Below are positions 1-11,728 of a DNA stretch of 64,000 nucleotides, piece by piece. The notes under the pieces are model-generated. The model had not been told where the DNA came from and made no database searches. It was given only the letters and a program-made list of their open reading frames with translations. The stretch is from Aquilaria yunnanensis (Eukaryota > Streptophyta > Magnoliopsida > Malvales > Thymelaeaceae): positions 74,814,501 through 74,878,500 of the forward strand of contig CM077593.1 in the NCBI GenBank assembly GCA_039654915.1, given 5' to 3'. The position numbers and the translations under genes were made by a program. Position 1 is the stretch's first letter. Every line of letters starts with the position of its first letter.

Positions 1-1338
1 GGAAGACTACCTCAACAATTCTCAATGGTTGTTAGCCTCAACAATGTCAGTATCTCCACAACATAAAAGTAGAGAGTGAGAATTCATGATTCTTACTAAG
101 GGATCTTCATCCAGTATGGAAAAAACTAAGGACAACACATACATATGTACATGAAATATGTTGTGAGCTCAAACAGCACGAGGCTAAACATATGTGCATA
201 ACATTTTAGTCCATTAAGACTCATCCTCTATATAGTCCTTAACTATAAGGTAGAGGCTTGTCTACTAACAACCATTGCTTGCTAGCCTAACTTGTCAATT
301 CAATCACTAGCTTAAACCTCCTTTACGTTGCATAGGGGTACTATGGTTGGATTTAAGTGCACTTGGTTCCAAGGAACCCACTTAAGTGCACTAAGGTTTC
401 ACATTAGCACCTTAAGGCCTAAGACTTAACTAGGCCACTAATCATCACTAAATCTTCCGCTCACTATTGACCGACACCAAAAACCCAACTCATACCATAT
501 GACTTGATGCAATCTCTAGGACATTACAAGGCTCTTGGATGCAAAGGTAGTTCTCACTATCATTCACCCTAAAGCCTTCCAAGGTACCCCATAGCTTCCA
601 ATGCAACCTCCTATTTGACATGGAGAAGGCCTTTGACAAAATAGGTGTCAAAGTTGCATCATCAAAACCTAAAGTTGCCTCTCTAACTAAAGGTCTCAAG
701 ACTGTTGGTGATCTGACAATACCAAAGTTGCTTCCTCAAAGGCTAAGAAAGCATCTCTAGAGCTTAAAGCTATGTCCTTATAAGCCAAGCATGCATTTCT
801 AACTGGGCACAAAAAATTACTAACTTTGTGAGCGTAAAGTTGTGTCCTCAATGGCTAGGGAAGTGTTTCTGAGATCTCTGAACCCCCTATAAGCCTAAAG
901 CTATGTCCCCCACTTGTTAAGGACGCATCCCTACTTGGGAATACAAATTTTACTAATATTTTAGAGCCTAAATTTGCATCCTTAACATGCTAGAGATGCA
1001 TCTTTGATTGTCTCAAGCTAGGTGTTGGTTTTAAGTGCCCTAACTTGCATGCAAGCTCTTTATGCCCCTTAGTTGCACTAGGGACCTTGCCCTATGGCCA
1101 AAACCTACATGCACACATTCACTAGGCCATTATAGGCCATCGAAACCAAGTCCATTTTACTCCCAAAACCTCACACAAGTCATTGAATTAACATAAGTGC
1201 ACCACGAACACAACTCCCCCCCTCCCCCCAATCAATGCCATTCCCAATTACTCAAATAGCATCAATTGAAAAAGAAACCTTAAATCACTTATCTTAATTT
1301 CAAGTTATAACATTCTAATAGTTTCTAAGGAAAAATAC
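1..1338. other. Degraded repetitive DNA without a recognisable gene
   Basis: No reading frame here resembles a known protein. The sequence is rich in CTTAAG and CCTTAAGG words and has a degenerate short tandem repeat at about 667-1015. It resembles decayed retrotransposon non-coding sequence, but I could not find paired LTR ends. Confidence 0.5.
667..1015. repeat. Degenerate tandem repeat, irregular 40-75 bp units
   Basis: A motif like CCTAAAGTTGTGTCCT followed by a GCTAAGGAAGCATCTCT-like motif recurs with starts near 668, 722, 763, 833, 894 and 967. Spacing varies from about 41 to 73 bp and copies differ at many positions, so this is an old, decayed array. Confidence 0.45.
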
Positions 1339-1735
1339 ATGGGGTTTAATAATGAAAAAGTAGTAGATAAATTAAAAAGGATCCCAATTGTGAGAGAGTT
1401 TCCTAAAGTTTTTCGCATAGACTTACCTGGACTTCCACCATTGAAGGAAGTAGAATTTGAAATAAGGTTGATTCCAAGAGTTGCTCCTACATCTATACCA
1501 CCTTATAGAATGTCCCCCATAGAAATGAATGAGCTCAAGAAATAGATTGATGAGCTTTTAGCTAAGGGTTTCATTAGGCCTAGTGTGTCTTCATGGGAAG
1601 CACCAATACTTTTTTATATGAAGAAGGATGGGAATCTTAGGTTATGCATTGACTATAGAAAGCTTAATGCACTTAATGTGAAAAACAAGTGTCCTCTCCC
1701 CAGGATTGATGTCTTATTTGATCAACTAGAGTAAG
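1339..1735 (+). pseudogene. Ty3/gypsy reverse transcriptase N-terminal fragment
   Basis: The plus-strand translation matches the start of a chromovirus-type Ty3/gypsy reverse transcriptase. It has a linker (IPIVREFPKVF, DLPGLPP), then [27 protein letters not shown], and the first RT block with [16 protein letters not shown]. An in-frame stop (1543-1545) follows the LKK after the PYRMSP block. The frame dies near 1735, before the palm-domain catalytic motif. There is no protease upstream and no YxDD downstream, so this is a truncated relic. The PYRM and IDYRKLN spelling resembles Tekay/Del-type elements. The LTR-like start at 15433 has the same flavour, and the two could be remnants of one split element, but I cannot show that. 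Confidence 0.8.
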
Positions 1736-2260
1736 TAGCTACTATGTGGTAGAAATCCAAGAATCCCTCCAATAAAAAGAATAAGGAGTAAAATGAGCCG
1801 GTAAGAGTTAGGTAGGAGGTTTTAGCCTCAATATGTTAGGTATATCATTGGGTGTAAGTTAAATCCCATGAGAAATCCTTGGAAAAGAATGGCTAAGAGG
1901 GTGCAAGGCCAGCTTGCTGTGCAAGTCATAAGTTGCCTTTGAAGGTGCTTTGAGGGTAAGGGTGACTTGTGTGGAAAGCTTTGCAAGTAACACCATTGGC
2001 TTGCAGCTTATGTTTCTAAAGAGTATACCCATGGAGAAAAGTTCAGTCTGCACCTTCAGGATGGCTCAAAGAAGAAAGGGCAGCTCATAGAAAATTACAA
2101 AATTGCCAATCTAATTCCTAAGACTACTATTTCATGGTCTACCGAAGGTTACCTTCAACAGAGATTAAGTTGTCTAAGAGCTTGCGACTGTGGACTGAGT
2201 ATTGCCATAAATTGCCTCGGTATTACAAGTAAGTAAAGAAAGGTGGTACCCTAAGACTCT
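1736..2260. other. Unassigned degraded sequence
   Basis: Stops in every frame and no recognised motif. It lies between the truncated RT fragment and the LTR-like region that begins near 2261. Confidence 0.4.
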
Positions 2261-3600
2261 TGATATGATCATACTTATACATGTTTTCTATACACTTTTC
2301 CTTGATAATTGCTTATCTTTTGATGTATTTTTGGTAGAATTTGGTGCTTAATTGGTTTATATTTTATTTTCAGGTCTTATTTTAAATCTATTTTGGTTAG
2401 AAAGGATTTTGTGCAAGTTTTAGAACTGAATTGCAAGTTTTGGCAAAATTTGGAGCAAACAAGGCTTCAGACACACCTATGTCAATGTCCAACATGCCTG
2501 TGTTCACCTACTACACGCCTTTGTCCACCTACATGCCCCTTATCATAATTGTGTCATTAAATGTTTGCGATTTTTACATTCCAAAAGAAGAATATGGCCT
2601 TGAACATGGTTGTCACAAACCATGTTTGACTGTTGTTCCGGTTTTATCGAGTTAATTGAACAAAATAAAAAAAGAGAGAAGAGGAGAAGCAAAAATACAC
2701 AAAGAAAAACTTAAGTTTTCATAAACAAAGGCTGTCCAAGGCAATTCCAATGCCAACACCGAGTAATGTGCATAAAATCAAGGATTCCTTGGAAAAGAAT
2801 TAATTCAGAGAATGAGACTTCTTTTCTTAGTTTTTCTTTATTTCTATTATGTTTATTTTTTGGTATGATAAACTAAATTCTCTACTCATATTTAAAGTAG
2901 ATGAACCCTAGGATGATATTGTGATTATGACTAGTTTTGGTTTAATACAATTATGTTTTCTTTTGATCTGTCTAATGTCCTTTGTTGCTTGATTAATAGT
3001 AGCTAGCCTATTAATTCAATGTGAGATGATGAACATATGTAGGTAGTATCCAATATGTTTGTCGTGAATCACCATCGGGTAGAAGGGATATTGTCATAGC
3101 CAAAAAAAATAGGTGTAGCATAAAACCCCCAAAATAGGGTAAAACCTACCAGTTGAGTCGTAGGATTAGTAATGCATTCTTAGGAAGTGCGGTAAGACTA
3201 GCCACCCTATCGGTGACTTAAGAATATGGGTTAGTGAACGGGAATAATAAGGAGCAAATCTAATTTAGGCAATACACCACAGTCCAAGAAAATCATAAGC
3301 CTGTTATACCAAAGTAAGAATAATGCAATAGATTTCTAAGGGGATTCAAAAATAAGTATGATCTATCATGAGTCTAATTATTTTTCACTCCCAATAGTTA
3401 GTTGTTTATTTTTTTTTACTTCATTAGTTAGTTTAGTTAATTCATAGTTAACCAGTGAACACTTCTTTAATTTTTAGTTAGATAATAGGGAGAGACATTG
3501 AGTACAGTAGACAACTCCATTGCTTGGAAAAAATGATCTTGGTACTTGCCACTGGTATACTTTAATGATAAAAGCACTTCTCTGTGAGTTCACATATTCA
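2261..3600 (+). repeat. Probable old LTR of Athila/Tat-type Ty3/gypsy element
   Basis: The block starts TGATATGATCATAC after a purine-rich stretch (AAAGAAAGGTGG). It ends in a region reading CTTGGTACTTGCCACTGGTATAC, which resembles the 3' part of many long plant gypsy LTRs just ahead of the primer binding site. It has no coding content and is AT-rich. I could not find the partner LTR, a clean CA end or a TSD, so both the boundaries and the family are tentative. Confidence 0.3.
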
Positions 3601-3948
3601 TAAGTATAGAGAGATTTGACACATCCACATTATTTATTACTATAGTGGAAAAAACTATGAGCTAAACACAAACCAACTACATAGTAATTGTAGCAAACTG
3701 AATGCAGTAATGGGTAGGACTTTATAACCCATAAGCCCCAAAACCATTTAGTCTATCTTAAGACTATGTTAAGGTAAGGTTCTCTTAGTATAGACTTGAA
3801 GTTTGGAGTTATCAAGTAAGATCATGAAGGAAGAATAACTCCAAAGGTTGCATACAAAGTTGAATTTAACATGGCTTTAGGATTCCTAAAGGAAAAGGAT
3901 AACCCAGAAAGAAATAGGGCCAAGGGTTCAAGATTAGCGGAACTCTAA
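3601..3948. other. Unassigned flank of element A
   Basis: No gene or repeat end recognised. It ends in TCTAA (3944-3948), the left target-site duplication of element A, so it is continuous with the sequence resuming at 10985. Confidence 0.5.
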
Positions 3949-4852
3949 TGATAGGAACCCCATTGTAGTAAGACCAAGAAATGCCCCCAAGAAGCTTATC
4001 AAACTCCACCAAAACAATCCAAGAGCTAGGACACCCCCACCCCATTCAACTTGTCAATAGAAATGAGAAGTATAGCAAAACATACAAAGAAACTAGTTAG
4101 GCTTTTATGTGCTGAAAATAAGTTCAATAAGAACTATGGAAATAAATTCTTAAGAAAATGACTATTAAAAATTACCTATGATGAAAATAGCATACAAGGT
4201 CCTAATTTATAGGGATTAAAGGTCTAAAGGTTGATTGGAACAATTCTTAAAAGAACAAGAAGTACTTAGCTAGGCTAAGAAACAAATCCTCCTAGGTTTA
4301 AGAGTCCTAACACTCAAAATTTTCCCAAAACAAGTAGAAAACATGTGTAACTTTTGCACATGTAGATTATGTCTTTAATACACTTAAAACCAATGAAATA
4401 AACTATACAAATCTGGAAAACTGGATAAAAACCCAGGTTGGCATGTTGGGCCTTCTCAGGTGCGCCTTAGGAAGCCCCATTGGCTTGCTTTTAGGGTCTT
4501 CATGGGTTCCACATCCTATCTTCCTCATTTTCATGTATGGCCTTACATGGCTGCTTCCCAAGTTCCATAGGACATATTAGATGAGTCTCTAGCTACCTCA
4601 ATTTCCCATGCACCCACAACTTTCAAGATATTCATGTAGAAGTGAAAGGTGCCCTCTAGTGTGCTTTTAAAGGCCTCTTACGTGTTTTCTTGCACATGTT
4701 CTCCATTTATAGCCCCCAGGTGTCCAAAAAACTTTAAAACTAAACTTGGAAGTGTATCTTGGTCCTCCTTAGCATGCCTCTTTGTCATTGGTCCTAAGCT
4801 TATCACCAAATGGTCCTTAGGTGCTTGTAGTGTAGCTTTGGCTCCTTCATCA
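3949..4852 (-). repeat. Element A 3' LTR (904 bp)
   Basis: On the minus strand it starts TGATGAAGGAGC at 4852 and ends GGGGTTCCTATCA at 3949. It aligns throughout with 10102-10984, with visible substitutions and indels. The first part is also the end of the pol reading frame. Confidence 0.92.
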
Positions 4853-5932
4853 TCTCCCCCTTCCTCAAAAGGATGCATCCTCAAATCTACATTGTCAAAT
4901 AAAGAAAGATCAAACACATTAAAAGTCACATTAACATTATACTCACCTAAAAAATCAAGTTGTTAGCCATTATTATTAATCTTCTACATAACTTGAAAAA
5001 GACCATCCCTTCTTGGATGCAACTTAGTCCTTCTTTGAGTGGGGAATCGTTCCTTCCTCATGTGCACCCAAACCCAATCTCTAGGTTCAAAGTCACTCTT
5101 TTACACTCCTTGTTGACCAAATGTGCCATTGTTGATTCTTCTTTTCAATTTGAGCTTTAACATTCTCATGCATTGAGCACACCAATACTACCTTTCTAGC
5201 ACCATCTATGATTGAAAACTCATTAGTAGGCAAAGGCAAAAGATTTAAAGGGGTCAATGAATTAAATCCATATACAACTTGAAACTGGGAGTATTTGGTT
5301 GTCTTATGGATAGTACTATTATATGCAAATTCAACATGTGGTAGACAATCCTCCCATGTTTTCAAGTTCATCTTAATAATGGCTCTAAGCAAAGTAATCA
5401 AAGTTCTATTTGTTACCTCAGTTTGTCCATCAGTTTATAGGTGGCATGAAGTGAAAAATAAAAATTTTGTACCAAGCTTACCCCACAATGTTCTCCAAAA
5501 GTGACTAAAAAATTTAACATCTCTATCAAACACTATGGTTCTAGGAACCACATGTAGACGTACCACCTCCTTAGCGATCAACTCAGCCACATTTATAGCA
5601 TCATTAGTCTTGTTACATGGAATAAAATGAGCCATCTTGGAAAATCTGTCCATAACAACAAAGGTAGAATCTCTTCTTTTCTTAGTCATAAGAAGTCTTA
5701 CGACAAAATCCATAGAAATGTCAACCCAAGGATGTGAAGGTATAGGTAAAGGAATATATAAACCATTAGTAGTTTGCTTAGATTTAGCCTTCTTACAAGC
5801 AATGCAATGGCTATGAACCATTTTAACATCCTTTCTCATATAAGGCCAAAAGGAAGTATTCTTCGAGAATCTCCAATGTCTTAGGTGCACCAAAGTGTCC
5901 CATAAGATTGCCACTGTAAGGCTCTTTGACAA
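4678..5932 (-). pseudogene. Element A integrase and pol C-terminus (broken)
   Basis: This is the integrase part of the polyprotein, which inserts the cDNA into the host chromosome. The first segment (5435-5932) has a CIAC-type zinc-binding remnant, the first catalytic Asp in WVDISMDF and the second in VFDRDVKFF. An in-frame stop at 5435-5437 precedes TDGQTEVTNRTL, which carries the catalytic Glu. The next segment (about 5093-5434) has the usual TWEDCLPHVEFAYNS and a GFNSLTPL-like block. The C-terminal frame (about 4678-4929) reads through FDLSLFDNVDLRMHPFEEGGDDE and crosses into the 3' LTR, ending after a GPMTKRHAKE motif. No chromodomain is evident. Confidence 0.88.
4853..4866 (-). other. 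Element A polypurine tract
   Basis: The minus strand reads GAGGAAGGGGGAGA directly before the LTR start TGATGAAGG. This is the expected place for plus-strand priming in reverse transcription, and it marks the left LTR as the 3' LTR. Confidence 0.85.
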
Positions 5933-5951
5933 GCAACTCTCTCATGGATGT

Positions 5952-7370
5952 TCATGGCACACACAACTTGTTTTCTCTAAAGAGAAATCCATCTTGTTGA
6001 TAAAACTTGTCAAAAGAAACATTAGAACACTTAGAAAAGAAATTTCTAAAATTCAGGTCAATAACATACAATTCCTTTAAGCATTCAAATCCAAGCAACT
6101 TAGCATATAGAGTGGACAGTAATGCATACCTCCTAGATAATGCATCTGCCACTATATTCTCTTTTCCTTGCTTATACTTAATCACATAAGGAAAAGATTC
6201 AATAAATTCAACCCACCTAGCATGTCTTTAATTCAACTTTCCTTGGTCCTTGAAATGTCTAAGAGATTGATGATCTGTGTGGATGACAGACTCCTTGAGC
6301 TATAACTAATGTTGCTATGTACCCAATGCCCTCACCAAGGCATACAATTCCTTGTCATAAATAGGATAGTTAAGTGCTGCTCCATTAAGTTTCTCACTAA
6401 ATTAAACAATTGGTTGCCCCTCTTGCATTGAGGCGCTCTAATGCCCAAACCTGAGGCATCACACTCAATCTCAAAAGTTTTAGAGAAGATAGGTAAGTCT
6501 AACACAGGTGCATGACACTTCTCTTTCAATAACATAAATGCTTCTTGTTGGCCTTTCTCTTACCTAAAACCAACATTCTTTTGAACAACTTCAGTAAAAA
6601 GTGCTGCAATAGTAGAAAAATTCTTAGCAAACCTCCTATAGACATTAGCTAACCCATGGAAGGATCTTACCTTAGAAATTGTTGTACGAACTAGTCATTC
6701 TTGGATGGCTTTAACCTTTTCTTGGTCAACTTCAATACCTTTAGAACTCATAACATACATAAGAAAGATCACTTTATCAACACAAAAAGATCACTTTTTA
6801 AGGTGGCAAATAACTTTTGTTCTCTCAATGTTTCTAACACTTGCCTTAAGTGTTCCATATGATTAAGATATCATCAAAGTATACAACAACAAACTTGCCT
6901 ATGAAGTCATGCAAAACATGATTCATAAGTCTCATAAAAGTGATAGGAGCATTAGTCAAACCAAATGGCATTACCAACCACTCGTACAAGCCAAATTTGG
7001 TTTTAAAAGTTGTCTTCCATTCATCCCCTTCCCTCATTATATTTTATGGTACCCACTTTTTAAATCAATCTTAAAAACAAAGTAGAACCATTTAGTTCAT
7101 CAAGCATATCATCAAGTTTAAGGATAGGGTGTCTATACATTACAGTGATTTTGTTAACAGGTGTACAATCCATGCACATGTGCCATGAACCATCCTCCTT
7201 GGCACCAATAGCATAGGTACAACATGTGGACTCATGCTATATCTAACAAATCCTCATTTTTTTTTGGATTTCCTTAGTCTCCTCAAGGTTTGTACTATAT
7301 ACGACTTTGTTAGGAATAGCAGCTCTAAGGATCAAGTCAATTTGGTGCTCTATCCTTCTTATTACCGGTA
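5952..7370 (-). pseudogene. Element A reverse transcriptase and RNase H (broken)
   Basis: The minus-strand translation shows RT block HMCMDC near 7170. A clearer segment follows at 6846-7037 with [30 protein letters not shown] and the catalytic YFDD. The RNase H/connection region (6332-6535 and 5952-6185) has [12 protein letters not shown], the family-typical [16 protein letters not shown], and the start of the integrase zinc region. Stops and shifts separate the segments. RT copies the element RNA into DNA and RNase H removes the template. Both are inactive here. Confidence 0.88.
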
Positions 7371-7593
7371 AGGCCCTTGGTTCTTTAGGAAAAACATCCT
7401 CAAATTATTGTAACAATGACACAACTGAACTAGGAAGAGATGTTAGATCTTTGATAGTAAGCTATAAATCTTTATAAAGAAAAAGAAGAACTTGCCTTTC
7501 TGCTTGAAGGGCTTGCATTACATCTCTTATTTTAGCAATGCAACACTATTCCTTTTTACTCAACTTCCCCTCTTTCTTTTCTCTAAGGAACTC

Positions 7594-8190
7594 TCAACTC
7601 TTTTTCCCCTCAATTCCACTCACCTTACCTTTTCTCTCAATTGTTCTTTCAGCTTTCCCCTCATGCTTTTCTCTTTTGGCCTCAACTTTCCTCTCAATCA
7701 CTATTCCCTCAACTTTACTTTGAAGCCTCTGTTGATCCTCCAAGACTTGTTGTAAAGAAAGTGGAAGAAAAGTAACCAAACTATTTTTATAAATAAAAGA
7801 GTACAAATTTCAAACACCATCATGAATAACCTTCCTATCATATAGTCAAGGTCTCCCAAGTAAGATATGACATGCTTGCATTGCCACAACATCACAAAGA
7901 ACCTCATCATCGTAAGTACCAATCTTAAAAGCCATAAGAACTTGTTTTGCTACTCTTACCTCACCAGCATCATTTAACCATTGCAACCTATATGGTTGTG
8001 GGTGCTTATGTGTAAAACATTGCAACTTCTCCACCATGGTTGTGCTAGCCACATTGGTGCAGCTTCCGCCATCAATGAAAATGCTGCAAACTTTATTTTT
8101 GATTTAGCATCTAGTGTGGAATTTGCACTCACCAAGAGCCCTTCTTGCAACAAAAATAAAGTCTCCATCTTCAACCTCCACTTGTCCTAG
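7594..8190 (-). pseudogene. Element A aspartic protease region (broken)
   Basis: The minus strand near 8050-8090 encodes FIDGGSCTNVAST, the aspartic protease active site in the D-G-G form common in this group of plant Ty3/gypsy elements. It is followed by HKHPQPYRLQWLNDAGEVRVAKQVL and a CHILLGRP end block at about 7846-7855. A lysine/glutamate-rich linker (7594-7806) leads toward RT. A stop interrupts the frame just upstream of the active-site segment. The enzyme would cleave the Gag-Pol precursor. Confidence 0.82.
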
Positions 8191-8279
8191 TGGGACATCC
8201 CTCAATGATTGCATATCCTCAAACCTTCTTGTGGTGCATCTTCATCTTCAGAAATGAGCCCTCCATCTTCTTTAATGAA

Positions 8280-9300
8280 CACAACTCTCTTATTTGGGTA
8301 GCCTCTCATGTAATGCCCCTTTCCCCTGCACTGGAAGCACTTCATCTCTCCAGCTTTAAGAACACTCTAAGATTGAGGTGTGGACTTGTCGTGAGGCCGA
8401 GATATGGCCCCTTTGGTGTTGGGTGTCATCTCAACTCTAGACCTTCGTACCTATTTCTTGACACCTTTGGTCCAACATCCTGTCCAAGTATAACCTCATC
8501 CTTTAACCATCTTTGTTGCCTTGGATCTTTGAAGAATCTTTTTGGCCTTAGTAGCATGGTGCAACAAATCCTCCAAATTGACATACTGTACAATCTCAAC
8601 CTTGTTGGCAATTTCAGGATTAAGGCCATTGATGAATCTTGCAATAGTAGTCTCCTCATCTTCAACAATGTTAACTCAACTCAAGTTCATATCCAACTCT
8701 TTATGATAGTCCTCCACACTCCTATTACAATGCACTAATCTTTGGAGCTTTAAGTATTGATCCCTATAGTAATAACTTGGGACAAACCTCCTCCTTATCA
8801 AAGACTTGAGATCTCTCCAAGTTCTTATAGGTTCCTCTACATTCCTCTATCTAGAAGTCATAACCTAATCCCATCATACAAGAGCATAGTCAGTAAACTT
8901 AATACTGGCTAATTTTACCTTCTTCTCCTCCCAGTAGTTGTGAAAATCAAACACCACCTTAGTTATTGTTCCCATTCCCAATATGCATCCAGATCACTCA
9001 TTCCTTGGAAAGATGGAATGGTGACCTTGATGGAGTTCAAATTGCATCTTCCCTCCTTTGTTGTCTAGGTGCATTCTATGCTTCCACCTCCTCATCTTCA
9101 TAAGCCTGTATCTTTACCTCCTCATATTCATAAGCCTCTATCCTACTCGTCTCCTCAGCATAAATAAAAGGCTAGTCCTCCTTCACAAGTTGGTTGATAG
9201 CCCTCATTGTTGGTCAATTGGGAACCAATCTCTTCCATTTTTTGGTCATTGACATCCATCCTGACCATAAAACATTCCATCATGGCATCTAGGGCCTTAA
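8280..9300 (-). pseudogene. Element A gag (broken)
   Basis: The minus-strand frames show the retrotransposon Gag core: DAYWEWEQ near 8980, RRRFVPSYYYRDQYLKLQRL near 8760, then a helix-rich part with VEDEETTIARFINGLNPEI. The zinc knuckle near 8292-8335 reads CFQCRGKGHYMRGY, so the last Cys of CX2CX4HX4C is Tyr. Gag packages the element RNA into virus-like particles in the cytoplasm. Multiple stops and the lost Cys show decay. A Met-rich start (MMECFMVRMDVNDQ) near 9290 is the likely original N-terminus. Confidence 0.83.
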
Positions 9301-9837
9301 ACTCTAGAATCACCTTCCTTTTCTGAACACTCTACCATTCTGCCAGGAAACAAAGAATTCTTTCTCACAACACTCAAATTTGTTAATGGGTTAGTTGCTC
9401 AAAATAACCGTCTCATATGTTCTACATGAACTAGTTGTCTAGACACAGAAAAGAAAACTAATCCTTTAAGGGTTTTGGAAAACAAACTCAAGAGGTTCCA
9501 ACAACAAAAGGTCGCAAGAACACAAGAAGAACTAGGGTTTAAGGACAAAAGAGCTTCAGGTTAGGGCTTTCCAACAAAAATTGAATTTGCTTACTTAACA
9601 AAAAACTATTTTCTTTAGATTTGGCTATGCCAAGATTTGTCCAAAACTTCCAAAATTCATTTTCCCTCCTTGCTGTACAATAAAACAATGATTTAATGTA
9701 TGGGCAGCAACAAAAATCAAACAAAAAACTTAGTTCAAAGCACCTTGATGAAAAACTAAGAACATTTGCTTCAACTTGCCTCACTTTCTTCTTTCTTTTT
9801 CTTTCTCACTTTTCTTTTTTTTTTATTTTTCTTTTTG

Positions 9838-9861
9838 TATTATTATTATTATTATTATTAT
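9838..9861. repeat. (TAT)n microsatellite
   Basis: About eight perfect TAT/ATT triplets in the untranslated leader of element A, between the primer binding site and gag. Confidence 0.9.
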
Positions 9862-10087
9862 TTGGATGAAATAAACTGGTTGGAAAAATTTAGAAAGGAT
9901 GAACAAAACAAGGAAGACTAGGAAACAAAGCAAAAGAAGACAAAGGATGTACTTGGAAAGGAAGGAAACAAATCCAGATTTAAACAAGGATGAACGAACT
10001 TGGATGGACATGGAACACAAGGAAATATGAAAAGAACAAGAAAGGAAAGGAAAGATCTGAAATAGATAAAAAGAAATAGAACTTGTG

Positions 10088-10099
10088 GCTCTGATACCA
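10088..10099 (-). other. Element A primer binding site
   Basis: The minus strand reads TGGTATCAGAGC, complementary to the 3' end of initiator tRNA-Met, two bases inside the 5' LTR. It primes minus-strand cDNA synthesis. Confidence 0.93.
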
Positions 10100-10101
10100 C
10101 T

Positions 10102-10984
10102 TGATAGGAACCCCATTGGTGTAAGATCAAAAAATGCCCCCAAGATGCTTATCAATTTCCAAAAAAATAATCCAAGAGCTAGGAAACTCCCACCCTGATT
10201 CAATCTATGAATACAAATGAGAAGTATAGCAAAACATACAAAGAAACTAGTTAAGTTCCTATGTGTCGAAAATAAGTTCAAAAAGAACTAAGGAGAGAAA
10301 TTCTCAATCAAATTATCAATGATTAATTGTGATGAAAATAGCATACAGGTTTAATGGGCTAAAGGTTGAATGGAGTAAGTTCTAAAAGAACTATAAGTCC
10401 TAAGTGAGGTTTAGATGCAAATCCTTCTAGGTTTAGAAGTCCTAACACTCAAAACTTTCCCAAAACAAGTAGAAAATGTGTGCAACTTTTGCTCCTAAAA
10501 ATATGTCTTTAATATACTTAGAAAACTAGAAATAAAATAAAATAAATCTAAAAAATTGGTTGGACAACCAAGTGATGTTAGGCCTTCTCGAGTACACCCT
10601 AGGAAGCCCTCTTTGCTCGGTTTTAGGGTCTTCATGGGTTCCACATCCTATCTTTCTCATTTTCATGCATGGTGTTGCATCGCTACTTACCAAGGTCTAC
10701 AAGAAATATTAGATGAGTCTCTAGCTACATCAGTTGCCCATGCACCCACAATCCTAAACATATTCATTTAAGAGTGAAGGATGCCCTCCGGTGTGCTCTC
10801 AAGGGCCTCTTGGGCATTCTCTTGCACATGCTCTCCTTGTACAGCCCCCAAGTGTCCATGACAATTTAAAACCAAACCTAAAAGTGTATCTTTGACCTCT
10901 TTAGCAAGCCTCTTTGTCATTGGTCCCAAGTTTATCACCAAAGGGTCCTTAGGTGCTTGTAGTGTAGCTTGGGCTCCTCCATCA
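10102..10984 (-). repeat. Element A 5' LTR (883 bp)
   Basis: On the minus strand it runs from TGATGGAGGAGC at 10984 to ACCAATGGGGTTCCTATCA at 10102. It is the partner of 3949-4852 and is followed by TCTAG (10985-10989), the right TSD copy. Confidence 0.92.
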
Positions 10985-11728
10985 TCTAGGCAAGCAAGAG
11001 TTTCTCACCCTAAACCCAAAGGAAAAAGTTAGACAAAAGGTAGTATAAAAGGGAAAAAAATGGGCCATGAGCAATAAGGCGTAAGTGACTGTCGTAAGCA
11101 AATTTTAGAGGCCCTAAATGAAAAAGGACACTTGACGTCCAAGTATACACCACTGTCAAATAGTCTCAAGTTAAGGAAGTAATAGTGGAAAGTTGTGTGA
11201 CTTAAATTGCAAGTTAAGGTCTTAAGTGGTCTAAAGCACTTACGAATAGTGAGTTTAACTTGAGCTAGTATCCTTAGTCAAGTAATTCAAGGCCATTACA
11301 TATCAATGTTTAGCTAAAACTTAAGAAGGCATAAAAAATCCTAAGTACATGGAACTCTTATTCCTTGTAGGGTAATTAAAGCATCAATGTTACTTAGGAG
11401 TCTAAGGGTTGCGGCTAATGATAGCTAAAGGAAGTTCTACGTAACAAGGTGGCCAAGAAATGAGTTGAAACCCTAAGGAAGAAGCTTAGATTATCCATAG
11501 TAGTTTGTACTACCTAATGGATCCTGAAAGGAAAAAATGTTTAATGATGACCTTGGATGTATTAAGTGCCCATCAATTAGAGTAATGTAAAAGTCTCTTG
11601 AGGTTGAATTGGCTAATGAGGCCTAAGTTAAGGGTAAGGCCAAATAGGTTCCAAAGTAAGTCTCCAATGGTATAAGGAGGTTTCGAGTCTCGGTCAAACC
11701 TAAGGATGCACACACTGTGGGTTATGAG
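10985..11728. other. Degraded repeat between element A and solo LTR K1
   Basis: No coding potential. It is TAAG-rich and resembles the sequence at 14216-15432, from which K1 separates it. It ends with ATGAG (11724-11728), the left TSD of K1. Confidence 0.45.

Larger units (their letters stand above)
3949..10984 (-). mobile_element. Element A: complete but decayed Ty3/gypsy LTR retrotransposon
   Basis: Two related LTRs in the same orientation (3949-4852 and 10102-10984) enclose minus-strand gag, protease, reverse transcriptase, RNase H and integrase in that order. A TGGTATCAGAGC primer binding site lies next to the 5' LTR and a purine tract next to the 3' LTR. The flanks read TCTAA on the left and TCTAG on the right, a 5-bp TSD with one mismatch. 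The LTRs begin TG and end CA on the minus strand. All coding regions carry stops or shifts, so A is old and inactive. The initiator-methionine tRNA primer and gene order fit a chromovirus. The pol C-terminus running into the LTR suggests a CRM-like lineage, but I see no clear chromodomain. Confidence 0.93.

Noticed and set aside
4649..4966. Plus-strand open frames over the element A LTR
   Set aside because: They mirror the minus-strand pol tail (GPMTKRHAKE frame) and have no similarity of their own.
9539..10281. Hydrophobic minus-strand frames with membrane-like composition
   Set aside because: They fall in the leader and 5' LTR of element A, arise from T-rich DNA and microsatellite sequence, and have no conserved motif.
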